Both the position numbers and the translations under genes were made by a program. From contig OZ345371.1 of assembly GCA_977006965.1 (NCBI GenBank), positions 1,054,001-1,118,000 of the forward strand: a stretch of 64,000 bases of DNA. The letters are read 5' to 3'. This DNA is from Phymatolithon calcareum. Lineage: Eukaryota; Rhodophyta; Florideophyceae; Hapalidiales. Below are positions 43,198 through 52,629 of this stretch, in pieces (within the stretch, counting starts at the first letter, position 1; each line of letters starts with the position of its first letter). The notes under the pieces are model-generated. The model searched no databases. It saw only the letters and a program-made list of their open reading frames with translations, and had not been told where the DNA came from.

Positions 43198-44772
43198 ATT
43201 CGGAATTCGCCTCTTCTTCTGCCCGTCATTTTCTCGCTCCTTGTCGCCCACAGCATTGCTAATTGTGAAGATGGCAAGAATGATAAACCCTGCCGATGGT
43301 TCTACAACTCCATTTTTGGAGTTACTGACAAGGCCATATTGGCACCTGCAGTCGAGAATAACCCTGAGGGAAAGGAAGCCCTTCGCACTATGCTCAACTA
43401 CTATAAGTATCTTGAGAACAACTTGACTCGAGTGCCAGCTACGAAAGACGATCTTGGTTCTTTGTCGCGAGGTAACATTCCAAGACTTGTCTCCTTTTAT
43501 GGCTGGTCTGCCTTCTCCGACAAGGTCCAGCGTCTGTATCTCCCCGTCAAGCCGGTGGAGCCCGCAAACCGGCGACGCAGAACTGAGGCGGAATTGCAAG
43601 ATGCATTGCGCTACAAGAAAGAGAAGGAGCAGTTCAAAGTTAGCGAAGGGCTCGTCTTCAAAGCACTGGAGGATTTTGGGGAAGCGCTCGACACTTCCAA
43701 GGGCGCCATGAAAAGAATTCTGGGTTGGTCGCAGGTCTTTCACAACAGTCGTTTGAACTACACCACGGAATCGAAGACGCATCGTTGCAAAATTCGCAGC
43801 AATCTCGGGTATCGAGTTGACGGAGAATGGGTCGTCGGCGCTGGAATAACCAATGAGAGAAACGCAGCAATTCTACCTACCAGAGAGCGTCTTTACGTGG
43901 GCGAACAGCTGTACCTCGACGCTTCCGATGTTGTGCAGTCATTTCCATTCCATCTCAACATGACAGTCAGATGCAAATACGACCCGAAAGAATACTGGAA
44001 TAGTAGCTCTCCGATTTCGCCCAACCTCACCACTGTCACCACGACCTTAGGCGTGTTTAACGGCGCTGCTGGCATTACCTTCTTTATAGGCGCTCCAGTC
44101 GAGGAGAACATTGCAATGGTCGCTGCACTTGGTGACAGCCATATTCTAACTCGCCAGGCTCTCGACAGCAAATCCGCATACAACTCGGCAATTCTCGTCT
44201 TTCCCATCTTCATGGCCGCCGTCCCCATCGCTCTCTTCGCAGACGTGAGCGGGTCGGTCACGTTCGTTTACATATTGTTCACCGACGTAATGACCGTGCT
44301 TCCACTAGGAGTCAAGGGTGTGGAATTGCTTTATGCCGGATTGAAAGAGTTTTTCAGCACCCGCTCAGTGGTGTACGGCGATCTGTCAAAGAAGGGCACT
44401 GTTGCCGTTGCCACCTATTCCGCCCGCTGTGAGTCTGCCCAAAATCTCACCGAGTACGGCATCGCTTTCGTGGTTGTGGCAATCGTGGCAATGATGCTCG
44501 GTATCTCGTTGGAATTCATTGCTCGCGCAGAGGTCGAGAAGCATAAGCGTGCCGCAAAAGAAAGGGATTTGCATGGGGTGCCAGGCGTTGAGTATCTCTG
44601 GCAAAGAACCGGACTGTGCGTGCAGTGCGATTGTCGCGAAAAGAGACGCGTTGCTGTTCCTGAAGCGAGCCCATCGTCAATTGGCGGTGGACTCATAAGT
44701 CATCTCCAGCAACGACGCAAAGAGGCGAGTGAGAGAGCGGAAGGTTCGGTCTTCTCGGGCAAGGATGTTTGA
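43198..44772 (+). CDS. Secreted/membrane family protein B; start codon lost
   Basis: The near-identical sister of protein A, open from before 43198 to TGA at 44770-44772 (about 524 codons). The A start codon is ATT here (43198-43200). In frame upstream there is a stop and no ATG, so the signal peptide could be made only from a non-AUG start; the next in-frame ATG is at about 43388, after the signal peptide. The rest of the frame is intact, with the same three membrane segments and the CVQCDC tail. B has four or five extra residues including a Cys (KPCRW) after the signal peptide. A short patch at 43862-43897 differs strongly from A. I call it a possible recent pseudogene. Confidence 0.75.
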   Translation: MRNSPLLLPVIFSLLVAHSIANCEDGKNDKPCRWFYNSIFGVTDKAILAPAVENNPEGKEALRTMLNYYKYLENNLTRVPATKDDLGSLSRGNIPRLVSFYGWSAFSDKVQRLYLPVKPVEPANRRRRTEAELQDALRYKKEKEQFKVSEGLVFKALEDFGEALDTSKGAMKRILGWSQVFHNSRLNYTTESKTHRCKIRSNLGYRVDGEWVVGAGITNERNAAILPTRERLYVGEQLYLDASDVVQSFPFHLNMTVRCKYDPKEYWNSSSPISPNLTTVTTTLGVFNGAAGITFFIGAPVEENIAMVAALGDSHILTRQALDSKSAYNSAILVFPIFMAAVPIALFADVSGSVTFVYILFTDVMTVLPLGVKGVELLYAGLKEFFSTRSVVYGDLSKKGTVAVATYSARCESAQNLTEYGIAFVVVAIVAMMLGISLEFIARAEVEKHKRAAKERDLHGVPGVEYLWQRTGLCVQCDCREKRRVAVPEASPSSIGGGLISHLQQRRKEASERAEGSVFSGKDV

Positions 44773-45827
44773 TCTTGTCCTGCTCGAGGAATTCAGCTAC
44801 TTTGTACCTACTCTAGCCCATCCCCATGACTGCTGACACTTTGCCATTGTCTGATTTCTTCGTTCGTTGCATGCATTATCCTTTTTTTTCGTAAAGAAGC
44901 TGCATCCTCTGGCAATGTTGGATATTACCAAATAATGCCTGTCCGGCCTGCAGCCATCTGAACGGCGACAACTACGACAATCTATTTCGTCCAAATGTGC
45001 GGACTTATCTAAAATTGGGACTAAAAGTTACTTTGTTTATAAATCTACTAAATTATGACCGGGGCTACTGCAATATTTTTTTTATTTATTGGAAGAGACA
45101 GGGCAATAGGAAATGCAATCACAATAACGGCGATTGCCTGCAATAAGTATTGCGATAAAGGATCTCAGCGCAATATGAGAACAAACATCGAAAATCTACT
45201 TCACGTTCACGCCAGGACTTTGCACTCCGTATCTTCTTGCAGAAGTTGATTAACACGATTACTTCTTCTATTTGACATAGCAGGAGATGCCATGTACTGG
45301 TTTCACTACGACCTGTTCACTTTCAAAAACACCAGAGCGTCGAACAGAAGGGGAGTCATCGCCGCCCTGTTCCCGGTCAAAACGTACTTGCAATTAACCA
45401 AAGTCTTTCCACGAAAAAGAAGTATTGCGATTCCGTCGTTATTTCTGTATTGCATCATGATACACTGCCAGAAAATGATCTTCGTTTCCACTTTGTAGAC
45501 ACGCAATGTTGCAGGGGTGTAATGAACGACACTTACACTCTCAGTGATTACATAACACTCCTTCTATCCACAGACACTGCCAATACAGTATGGTGAACGA
45601 CTCTTCCAAGAGGAACCAACGGATTTATCGCACACACCGACTAAAACTCATCTTACTATTAGTCTAGCGTCGGTTAGTGCCTCCCCTTTTTTACTGGGTG
45701 TGCAATTGCTCGCCCCCGCCCTATTTAAGGGGCGATCCCAGGGCGATCCTGATCGCATCTTAGACTAGAGATCGCATCACAGAGAGATCACCCCTTTTCA
45801 AGATAAACCCAACCTTATCTTTTAACT

Positions 45828-46054
45828 GATGATGATGATGCTTTATTCCCCTAAGGGGCTAGCACGTCTAGAAGGCTTCATGCGACTCCACTTGCTGTGG
45901 TCGGAAGCGTCTTTTATGGACGATTCGATACTTTGGTTTGGGATATCGCCAAGGAGAGAAGCATATGTTCTGGGTACGCATTGTAGCAGTATCCTGCGGA
46001 CGAGTGCATCGCTTGAGAGCGCTTCTTGGCGTCTTCTCCGCCTGCAGCTCTCCT
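45828..46054 (-). mobile_element. 5'-truncated LINE tail
   Basis: A 227-bp insertion with a 13-bp duplication TTATCTTTTAACT (45815-45827 and 46055-46067). Unit 1 shows the empty site near 33385-33400. Minus-strand sense sequence encodes a decayed LINE C-terminus (LLQCVPRTYASLGDIPNQS-like) and ends in GCTAGCCCCTTAGGGG plus an ATC-repeat tail. Confidence 0.92.
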
Positions 46055-46097
46055 TTATCTTTTAACTCCTAGTGATTACAACTTGACACGCATGACT

Positions 46098-46484
46098 TCA
46101 AGTGATTATACCCGCTGGTGCATTCCTGACCCTTCTCGAAAGTAATCTCATCCCCAGCTTTGCAATGAGCATCCCTCCAGCATTCGAAGATGCAGTGACC
46201 ATATTTCGGCGCATCTCTCTACTGCTTCGCGACAATACATCTTTTTTCGTCTTGCCTTTTTTCGTCATCAACAGCTCAAAGACTTCTTTGGATATCGGTT
46301 TTCTTCCTGTGCGTCTAGAACCCATCACGAATAGCGTTGGTATTGACTCGGTCCGTTCAGACAGACTGTGCAAGAATTGAAGCTCTACATTTGTGAGAAT
46401 TACCGATACGGTATTATACGTACAGAGACCATAGAGACAATGCGTGCGTCCCGCGGACACTGTCCGCTCAAAACTATCAGACAT
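46098..46484 (-). CDS. Hypothetical basic protein, 128 residues
   Basis: ATG at 46484 to stop at 46098. The N-terminus is Ser/Thr/Val-rich; the C-terminus is strongly basic (SRRTGRKPISKEVF, then SRSSREMRRNM and RLLSRRVRNA). No signal peptide or known domain. The sister copy in unit 1 is cut by a TAG, so the gene, if real, is intact only here. It is transcribed towards the membrane-family gene from a TGCAATA-rich region (46490-46560) also present in unit 1. It could be a fragment of an unrecognised mobile element. Confidence 0.45.
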   Translation of the reverse strand: MSDSFERTVSAGRTHCLYGLCTYNTVSVILTNVELQFLHSLSERTESIPTLFVMGSRRTGRKPISKEVFELLMTKKGKTKKDVLSRSSREMRRNMVTASSNAGGMLIAKLGMRLLSRRVRNAPAGIIT

Positions 46485-46819
46485 TTTACAATAAAGATAC
46501 TTATTGCAATAATGTGAGTTCCTGCAACACGTATTGCAATAAGGCCGGTTCCTTACAATTGCGCTCCAATAACAGTTTACTTCATTAGGACCCCTGGTCG
46601 GTGCTCAATACCCTGGGACTGGAGCGCAGCACGTGCCGGACGGCGGCGCGGCCAGCAGAAGTACAAAAATCGAGGTTAAAGTGCCTTTTCAAAGGGTTTT
46701 CAAGGGGGTGCTGAGGCGACTTGACACATACGGCAAGTGATTGCATTTGTACTTTTAACTAAACTGCACGTTAAAAGTTTGAGGTTTTTGTGGTGTTCGT
46801 ATTCAAGTCATAACCATCA

Positions 46820-46907
46820 TCTAGAAGGTACGCGTCGTAGAACCCATGTTCTAGACCAGGACGTGTCCTAGTCTAGGATATCAGTTCTACGACGCGTACC
46901 TTCTAGA
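46820..46907. repeat. 88-bp long hairpin, unit 2
   Basis: The sister of 34147-34234. Outer 24-bp arms are unchanged; the two substitutions lie near the tip (ACATGT to ACGTGT) and in the inner stem. Confidence 0.85.
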
Positions 46908-47442
46908 CGATAATTTAAAACATTCTATAAAAAACCTTTTTTAAACGCTCAAAATAAATTCGCAATCATATCGTCTTTGATCCCCGGCAATGCAACCCGG
47001 CGTCTTCTTCCCCAGGGACGTTGCTCTCGGGCTTTTGACTGCCTCGCGGCCGGAGAATGGGTCGGAAGCTAATCGGAATCTGGCGTTTTTTCGACTTTAT
47101 GGAAATGTGTATGGTGCACTACACGTGTAAAATTTTTCGAATGTTTTTCGAACGCCAGAAATAAAAACGTTTTATTTTGAATCGCTGCATAGTTCTAGAC
47201 GTCCTGCGTCCCGCAAAGACGCAAACACGCTCAGACTTTGACTCAGGGGGTAGCTTCGAATGAGTTGAACGTATTAATTCCTCACCGATTTTATCGTAGC
47301 CGTACGCGGGCAAGAAACATCGAAGTGCAGAAGAGGATCGAGCAGAAGTTCAAACATTGATGTTTAAGAGAGGGGACGCATTACCACGGTTAGGTGGCCA
47401 ATGGAAAGGAAATTAAAAGGCAGATTTTGCTCTTTTCAATTA

Positions 47443-47974
47443 GGTGAAATCTGAGAAATTTCTACTTGCACTAGCACCCTACAGTATCATGCGAAAAGTA
47501 CTGATCTCAACAAGGAACTCGATGTCTAATAAATAGTCTTCAATGATTAGGTGCACGTGTTTCGTGCTCGGGGCACATGCCGCTGATGGAAGCAACTTAT
47601 TGGTGTATAATAGCAGTAGAAAATGGAGACTTTATTAATGCACATAATGAGCGGGACTTATCGAAAGCCCTCGGAAAGTGGAGGCTTACCTAGGACTATC
47701 GAAAGCTGAGATCTGCATCCGGAACATCGTTTTCTAAAATGCGGGTTTTTATCAGCGCGCTCCTCTGTTCCTTTATCCCGCATTACTGATTCAAGATTTA
47801 TAGTGATGATTTCATTCACCCTATTTTTTAAAAAAAATAAAACAATCCCCCTGCAGATTCGATTGCCCATAGCATTCACTTTGTCATTGGTGTCACGTGT
47901 AGAAGACCAAGAAGAAATGAAGAATGTACCTCGCGAGCTTCCTGCAGCACGAAGCTCACGAGGTAACCGTTTAG
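47443..47974. other. No supported gene
   Basis: AT-rich sequence with no frame I can support. Confidence 0.4.
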
Positions 47975-48190
47975 TTGTGTTTAGTTGTTTATTTGAAAAG
48001 CCATCAGTAACACCCTTAAAAGTGTACGGGAGAAGCTTTTCGGAACTTGTTCATTCTATATCGCCTGGTCCCTAATACGGGGACTCGTCGTTTTCCCTTT
48101 ATCAATTATGGTGACGCTGTAGAGTACTACGGAGTCTAACGCCTTTTCCGTTCTTAACATTTCTCCTGAGTCCAGTTCATACTTACGGTC
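47975..48190. repeat. Dispersed repeat; empty-site copy for MULE-3
   Basis: It matches 23340-23458 joined to 24490-24640, without the MULE-3 insertion (GGGACTCGTCGTTTTCC... then ATTATGGTGACGCTGTAGAG). The family is not identified. It may be part of an older retroelement. Confidence 0.8.
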
Positions 48191-48431
48191 TCAAGGTGGC
48201 GCTCGGCTGCCGCTCCGAATGTATCCGCTATTTTCGTCGCGCTCACTTGAGGGAACCTGCCGCTTGCGTAATCAGCTGCTATATGTTTGAGGCCACCCTA
48301 TCACAGTATGATAGTCCAGTAAGCACGTTGAAAAGTAGATCCAGCAAGCGAGGGCTCGTCACTCATGTTGACACAGCTTCTACTTCAGCTGACCCGCACG
48401 GGCCGTGATGCAGGAGCCGTGGGGTTGTATA

Positions 48432-49093
48432 TGTGAAACGGCAACCCGGCGCACAGGAGCTATCGCCGCTCTTCCTTCGCGGCGACCTCAAGAAACCGCA
48501 GGTGTTTGTCCAGTCTGCTCGTTTCGTCTGCCGCACCGTGTGGCAACGAGTAGACAACTTTGGCTTCCGGGCGTGGCCGTTTGCCTCGCACGACCCTGTT
48601 TTGGTCTGAAACGTTGGAGGATCCCCTCAAGTTAATTGTTCCAGAAAAGAATGTGTTTCATTTATTCTTTCTTCACCCCCAGAGCTTTTCCTCTCCCCCC
48701 CCCCTCCTTCTCTCATCTCTGTATCTCCCTCTCTGCTTTATATTCCCCTGGCGCCATTTGCTGCGCCTTCACTTTTCGCGGCCTGTTGCAGGTTTCAGAT
48801 TTCCCTTCCCCGCAACCTACCCAGCCGCCAATTACTTGTTGATATTAATACTCACGGCCCTTCTCGCAATACGTTACCATGTTGCGCGCCAATAGCAATC
48901 ATTAATCGGCATTGGAAGAAGCCTTCCTCCAGTGGAGGCCGCGGAGATATCACGACCCTCTAATACAGTTCCAAAACCCCAGTGGAGACAGAACCCTTGT
49001 TTGAGAAATTCTGATACGAATCGTCAAAACGCACACGTACTCAACAATGTCAATCATGCCCAGAATTAATAAGAAAAGCGTGTTCAATTCACA
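48432..49093 (-). repeat. Copia-2 3' LTR, complete
   Basis: 662 bp, TGTGAA...TTCACA, containing a C-run near 48697. It shares about 425 bp with the truncated LTR at 51764-52188. Confidence 0.88.
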
Positions 49094-49132
49094 TCCCCCC
49101 GTTCATGTGCAACCTCTTCGGTCAGCATGAAG

Positions 49133-51811
49133 TTAAAGCTCTTCTCGGAGGGCAGGGCCATACTCGCGTCTGTCGTCAATCGCAATTGTCAGTCGTCCGG
49201 TAACAAGCATCTTTTCAAGCAAGTCGGCAGTGCTTCCAGTTATCGGCTTCGTCAGCCCATCAGCAGGGTTACTAACGCCCGGAACCCACACAATGTCAGC
49301 GATAGCCCCACTTTCGTATTCCTCCCGCAATCGATGCACGTCCGCGCTCATTCCGCGATCGCGTGGCAAACTTTGCGTAGCAAGGCATCTATGTAATCCT
49401 TTTGAGTCAACGACGAGAGTGATCCCCAATCTTCGCCCGGTTAGCGATAGAATCGAGTCCTGCAATGCACGTGCACATCCAACAGCAGTCACTGCCGCGA
49501 TAGTTTCCGCTTCGCCCGTAGAAGTCGCCACCCGGCGCTGCTTACGCGACTGATAGATAACTGTGTGAAAAATACTTCCCACACTCACGCCGAACGATAT
49601 GCCGACTATGCATCCTTCCTGGGCGACCTTCTTCAATGCTCCTCCGTGTGGAAAGCCCGCGTCGGAAAATACCACAATCATCGCCTGCGCATTTTCCTCC
49701 GCCGACGGTTGGAGATATGAAAGCACGGGCTGCCTTCTGAGCACGTCGCGCACCAGCGCGTTCACCTTCTTCATGCCAGCAACACGCATTGACGGAACTA
49801 GTTGCTGAATGAAACTTGCGGCGAATGCCGCAAATGGTGAAACGGTAACACCCAAATACCCGAGCTTCCCAGCGAGAGACTTAAGCCTCCTTTCCTCTAT
49901 CCGGGAAACTTCTGCTTCCGGCTCCTTTCGCCTTTGTGTCGAAATTCCAATCACCTCAATCTCTTTAAGGTAGGCATGCATACTGAGTGTAACGTCCTGC
50001 GGCGTCTGCATTACCTCACAAGCGTTCACAATTAGAATGGACGGAGTGTACGCCCAAGAGCTCAACTCGAAAACGCGGCTGATGCCATCATGTGCGTAGT
50101 GCAACCAATCGACATTGCGACCCGCCACCAGCAGATCGTCGACATACTTCGCAATCATGAGACAAATATCACGGCCTTCGAGTGCCGTTCCTCGGTCGCT
50201 CGGAGTCCCTTCCACACTTGCGGCATCGCGGCAGAACAGCTGGGGCAATCCCCAAACGGTACTTAGACCAAGTCCGTTAATCATCAAACTGTCCGACGCG
50301 CGCTGCCACTTTCGCCCAGCGCTAACAAGCCCATACATTGTTGCAGTCAGCAGCCATACTTCACGCTGAATCCTCATTTCTGGTGGTGGCTGGACGAACA
50401 CTTCGCGCCGCGCGCTCCCCGACTGGGTGTACGCACCTCGAATGTCCGCCTTACCGAGTATCATGCCATGTGCAGCTGCCGTGCTGTACAGCAGTCGGAA
50501 TCCGTTCTGTGAGACGACGGCGGCATCAGTGCGCAAACTTTCGCGCTCATCGTCCCGGTTTCCATGAACGCAAAGTCGAGCTTTTAGTGCGTATCGCTGT
50601 GAAGCGCCATTGTCATTCTCGATCTTGATTTTGTACACGAAATGGGATGAGATTACATTCCCACCATCGGGAACTTTGAAACGGCGCACACGGCGAATGT
50701 TGGGAAACCAATTTTTGTCCAGCGCCGCCCTTTGAGCCTGATCGAACATCCATCCCGGTATGATCGACATCTCTCGCGACATGAACTGTGTGTTTCCCAC
50801 TGTCGCATACACCCGACCAAGAACAACCTGCTCAGTTGCATTCCGATCAATTGGGTTCGTAAGTAGGTTTAACCTCTCCGGAGGGGGTGCACTGCGCTTA
50901 CTCCTGCGCAGGGGAACAGCTGTAGAACTTTCAACAGCTTCAGATTCATCAGGTTGGTCTTCGATATTTTCCTTCGCATCAATATCATCGATGCTTTGTG
51001 TATGGTGGAGCTCAGTTCCTTCATGTGATTTCTGCACAGATGTGTCCCTTACTGGTGACCCTAGCCCGTCTTCATTAATATCGGTAGCGCCTTGGACCAA
51101 GTCACCATCATCTTCGTCATATGATGATGAGGATGAGCTTCCGCCATCGCTTCCATCTGAGAGCGAAATATTTCCGTCATCAATACGAGCGGTTTCGATA
51201 CCATCCTCACTAATACCTAGTTCAGCATCGACAGCCAAAGCGGCCATACGGCTTTTTGGTAGTGTTCGGACGTCCTCTGGTGCGATGACGCTCCTATTAC
51301 GTCCAGAGCCTACTATGACAGAGTAGTCTTCTCGCACGGAGCGTACTCTGCGCTTCACCCATTCTCCGCGTGGGCGCTTGCCACCAGGTAGTAGTACGAA
51401 AACTTCGTCGCCAATACGCATACGTCTTGATTTAGCACTGGCTGGACGTGCTTTGAGAACCTTTGCCAACAAACGGCGTGCAACCATCTCCTCATGTGCG
51501 GCGCGCACTGCGGTGGGTAGAATTTTAGTGCCAGTCCCCGCAATAGACGGAGTGTATCCCCGAACCAGTTCAAACGAAGACGCAGTTCTGTTGCCGTACA
51601 GGATATTACTGATAAAACACGAAATAGCCAAACGATCTGGAAAGCGCAAATCCTTGTGCATTGCGTCGTTTTCAAGGCGCTCCAGTGCGTCCTTAATAAC
51701 TCGGTGCTTACGTTCGACTGGTCCGGCCTTATTATGCCGACGAGCAGGTAGTGCAACGAGCTTAATCCCCAGAGCTTTTCCTCTCCCCCCCCCCCCCCCT
51801 TCTTCTCTCAT
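49133..51811 (-). CDS. Truncated Copia Pol (integrase part, RT, RNase H)
   Basis: An 892-codon open frame whose first ~13 residues (Gly/Glu-rich) come from LTR sequence; this shows the frame is a deletion chimera, not a natural start. From about residue 14 comes the end of integrase (GPVERKHRVIKDALERL, then FPDRLAISCFISNILYGNR), an acidic Ser/Asp-rich linker (~225-330), reverse transcriptase (KADIRGAYTQS ~452, AKYVDDLLVAG ~555) and RNase H (VVFSDAGFPHGG ~714, STGEAETIAA ~764). RT and RNase H motifs look intact and no stop interrupts them. Gag and protease are absent, so it is non-autonomous. The YVDD box contrasts with QTDD in Copia-1. Confidence 0.9.
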   Translation of the reverse strand: MREEGGGGGRGKALGIKLVALPARRHNKAGPVERKHRVIKDALERLENDAMHKDLRFPDRLAISCFISNILYGNRTASSFELVRGYTPSIAGTGTKILPTAVRAAHEEMVARRLLAKVLKARPASAKSRRMRIGDEVFVLLPGGKRPRGEWVKRRVRSVREDYSVIVGSGRNRSVIAPEDVRTLPKSRMAALAVDAELGISEDGIETARIDDGNISLSDGSDGGSSSSSSYDEDDGDLVQGATDINEDGLGSPVRDTSVQKSHEGTELHHTQSIDDIDAKENIEDQPDESEAVESSTAVPLRRSKRSAPPPERLNLLTNPIDRNATEQVVLGRVYATVGNTQFMSREMSIIPGWMFDQAQRAALDKNWFPNIRRVRRFKVPDGGNVISSHFVYKIKIENDNGASQRYALKARLCVHGNRDDERESLRTDAAVVSQNGFRLLYSTAAAHGMILGKADIRGAYTQSGSARREVFVQPPPEMRIQREVWLLTATMYGLVSAGRKWQRASDSLMINGLGLSTVWGLPQLFCRDAASVEGTPSDRGTALEGRDICLMIAKYVDDLLVAGRNVDWLHYAHDGISRVFELSSWAYTPSILIVNACEVMQTPQDVTLSMHAYLKEIEVIGISTQRRKEPEAEVSRIEERRLKSLAGKLGYLGVTVSPFAAFAASFIQQLVPSMRVAGMKKVNALVRDVLRRQPVLSYLQPSAEENAQAMIVVFSDAGFPHGGALKKVAQEGCIVGISFGVSVGSIFHTVIYQSRKQRRVATSTGEAETIAAVTAVGCARALQDSILSLTGRRLGITLVVDSKGLHRCLATQSLPRDRGMSADVHRLREEYESGAIADIVWVPGVSNPADGLTKPITGSTADLLEKMLVTGRLTIAIDDRREYGPALREEL

Positions 51812-52188
51812 CTCTGTATCTCCCTCTCTGCTTTATATTCCCCTGGCGCCATTTGCTGCGCCTTCACTTTTCGCGGCCTGTTGCAGGTTTCAGATTTCCC
51901 TTCCCCGCAACCTACCCAGCCGCCAATTACTTGTTGATATTAATACTCACGGCCCTTCTCGCAATACGTTACCATGTTGCGCGCCAATAGCAATCATTAA
52001 TCGGCATTGGAAGAAGCCTTCCTCCAGTGGAGGCCGCGGAGATATCACGACCCTCTAATACAGTTCCAAAACCCCAGTGGAGACAGAACCCTTGTTTGAG
52101 AAATTCTGATACGAATCGTCAAAACGCACACGTACTCAACAATGTCAATCATGCCCAGAATTAATAAGAAAAGCGTGTTCAATTCACA
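51764..52188 (-). repeat. Copia-2 5' LTR, truncated
   Basis: It matches 48669-49093 to the outer end. The inner ~237 bp are missing at the deletion junction. Confidence 0.88.
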
Positions 52189-52193
52189 GTATA

Positions 52194-52629
52194 GGCAACA
52201 CGTGGAAATGCATTCATGGAACATGAGTCGTTGCGACGGGCAAGGAGCTGATAGGTACGGTTCTCAGAAGTCATGATTGACCGAACATTCGTTTTGCAAG
52301 AGATTTCCCGCGCGATGTAATGCTTTTGATATTTCAAGTGGTTTAGCACTCTTCGCAACGATATCGTGCATGGAACCAAAACCGTTGAGTACGATTCGTC
52401 TGTGCTTCCAAAGAAATCGGGAATGCAGATTGCATGCAAAAGTGCTGGCCTGGATTCCGCTGACCGACAGACGTACTTATCTTTGCATTGAGTTTCCGCC
52501 GAGGTGCATGGAAGACAGTTCCTGTCTATTTGGGGCATTGAACTTTTGACAATTATCGACGAGGTGTTAGAAGGTTCGAGGCGCTCCGTTTTGCGTGTTG
52601 TATGTTTGCCAGTGATGCTAATAACATAT
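52194..52629. other. No supported gene
   Basis: Downstream flank of gene C. A 119-codon minus-strand frame runs into the Copia-2 LTR end and is probably chance. Confidence 0.4.

Larger units (their letters stand above)
35791..47442. repeat. Tandem duplication, unit 2 (expanded by insertions)
   Basis: The second unit of the 4.4-kb duplication. It matches 30286-30595 at 35793-36098, then resumes after the Harbinger-like insertion at about 43051 and runs to 47442 (...TTTTCAATTA). Differences from unit 1 include the Harbinger-like element (36099-43050), the LINE tail (45828-46054), a ~33-bp deletion near 43067 and scattered substitutions. Confidence 0.9.
48432..52188 (-). mobile_element. Internally deleted Copia element, Copia-2
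   Basis: A 3757-bp element with a 5-bp target duplication GTATA (48427-48431 and 52189-52193) and LTR ends TGTGAA...TTCACA. The 3' LTR (48432-49093, 662 bp) is full length. The 5' LTR keeps only about 425 bp (51764-52188). A deletion removed its inner part, the primer site, Gag, protease and the front of integrase. The remaining frame (49133-51811) is open. It belongs to a different Copia lineage from Copia-1. Confidence 0.92.

Noticed and set aside
43003-43782. 259-codon minus-strand frame
   Set aside because: It is the shadow of gene B on the other strand, and the same shadow occurs over gene A (30763-31353).
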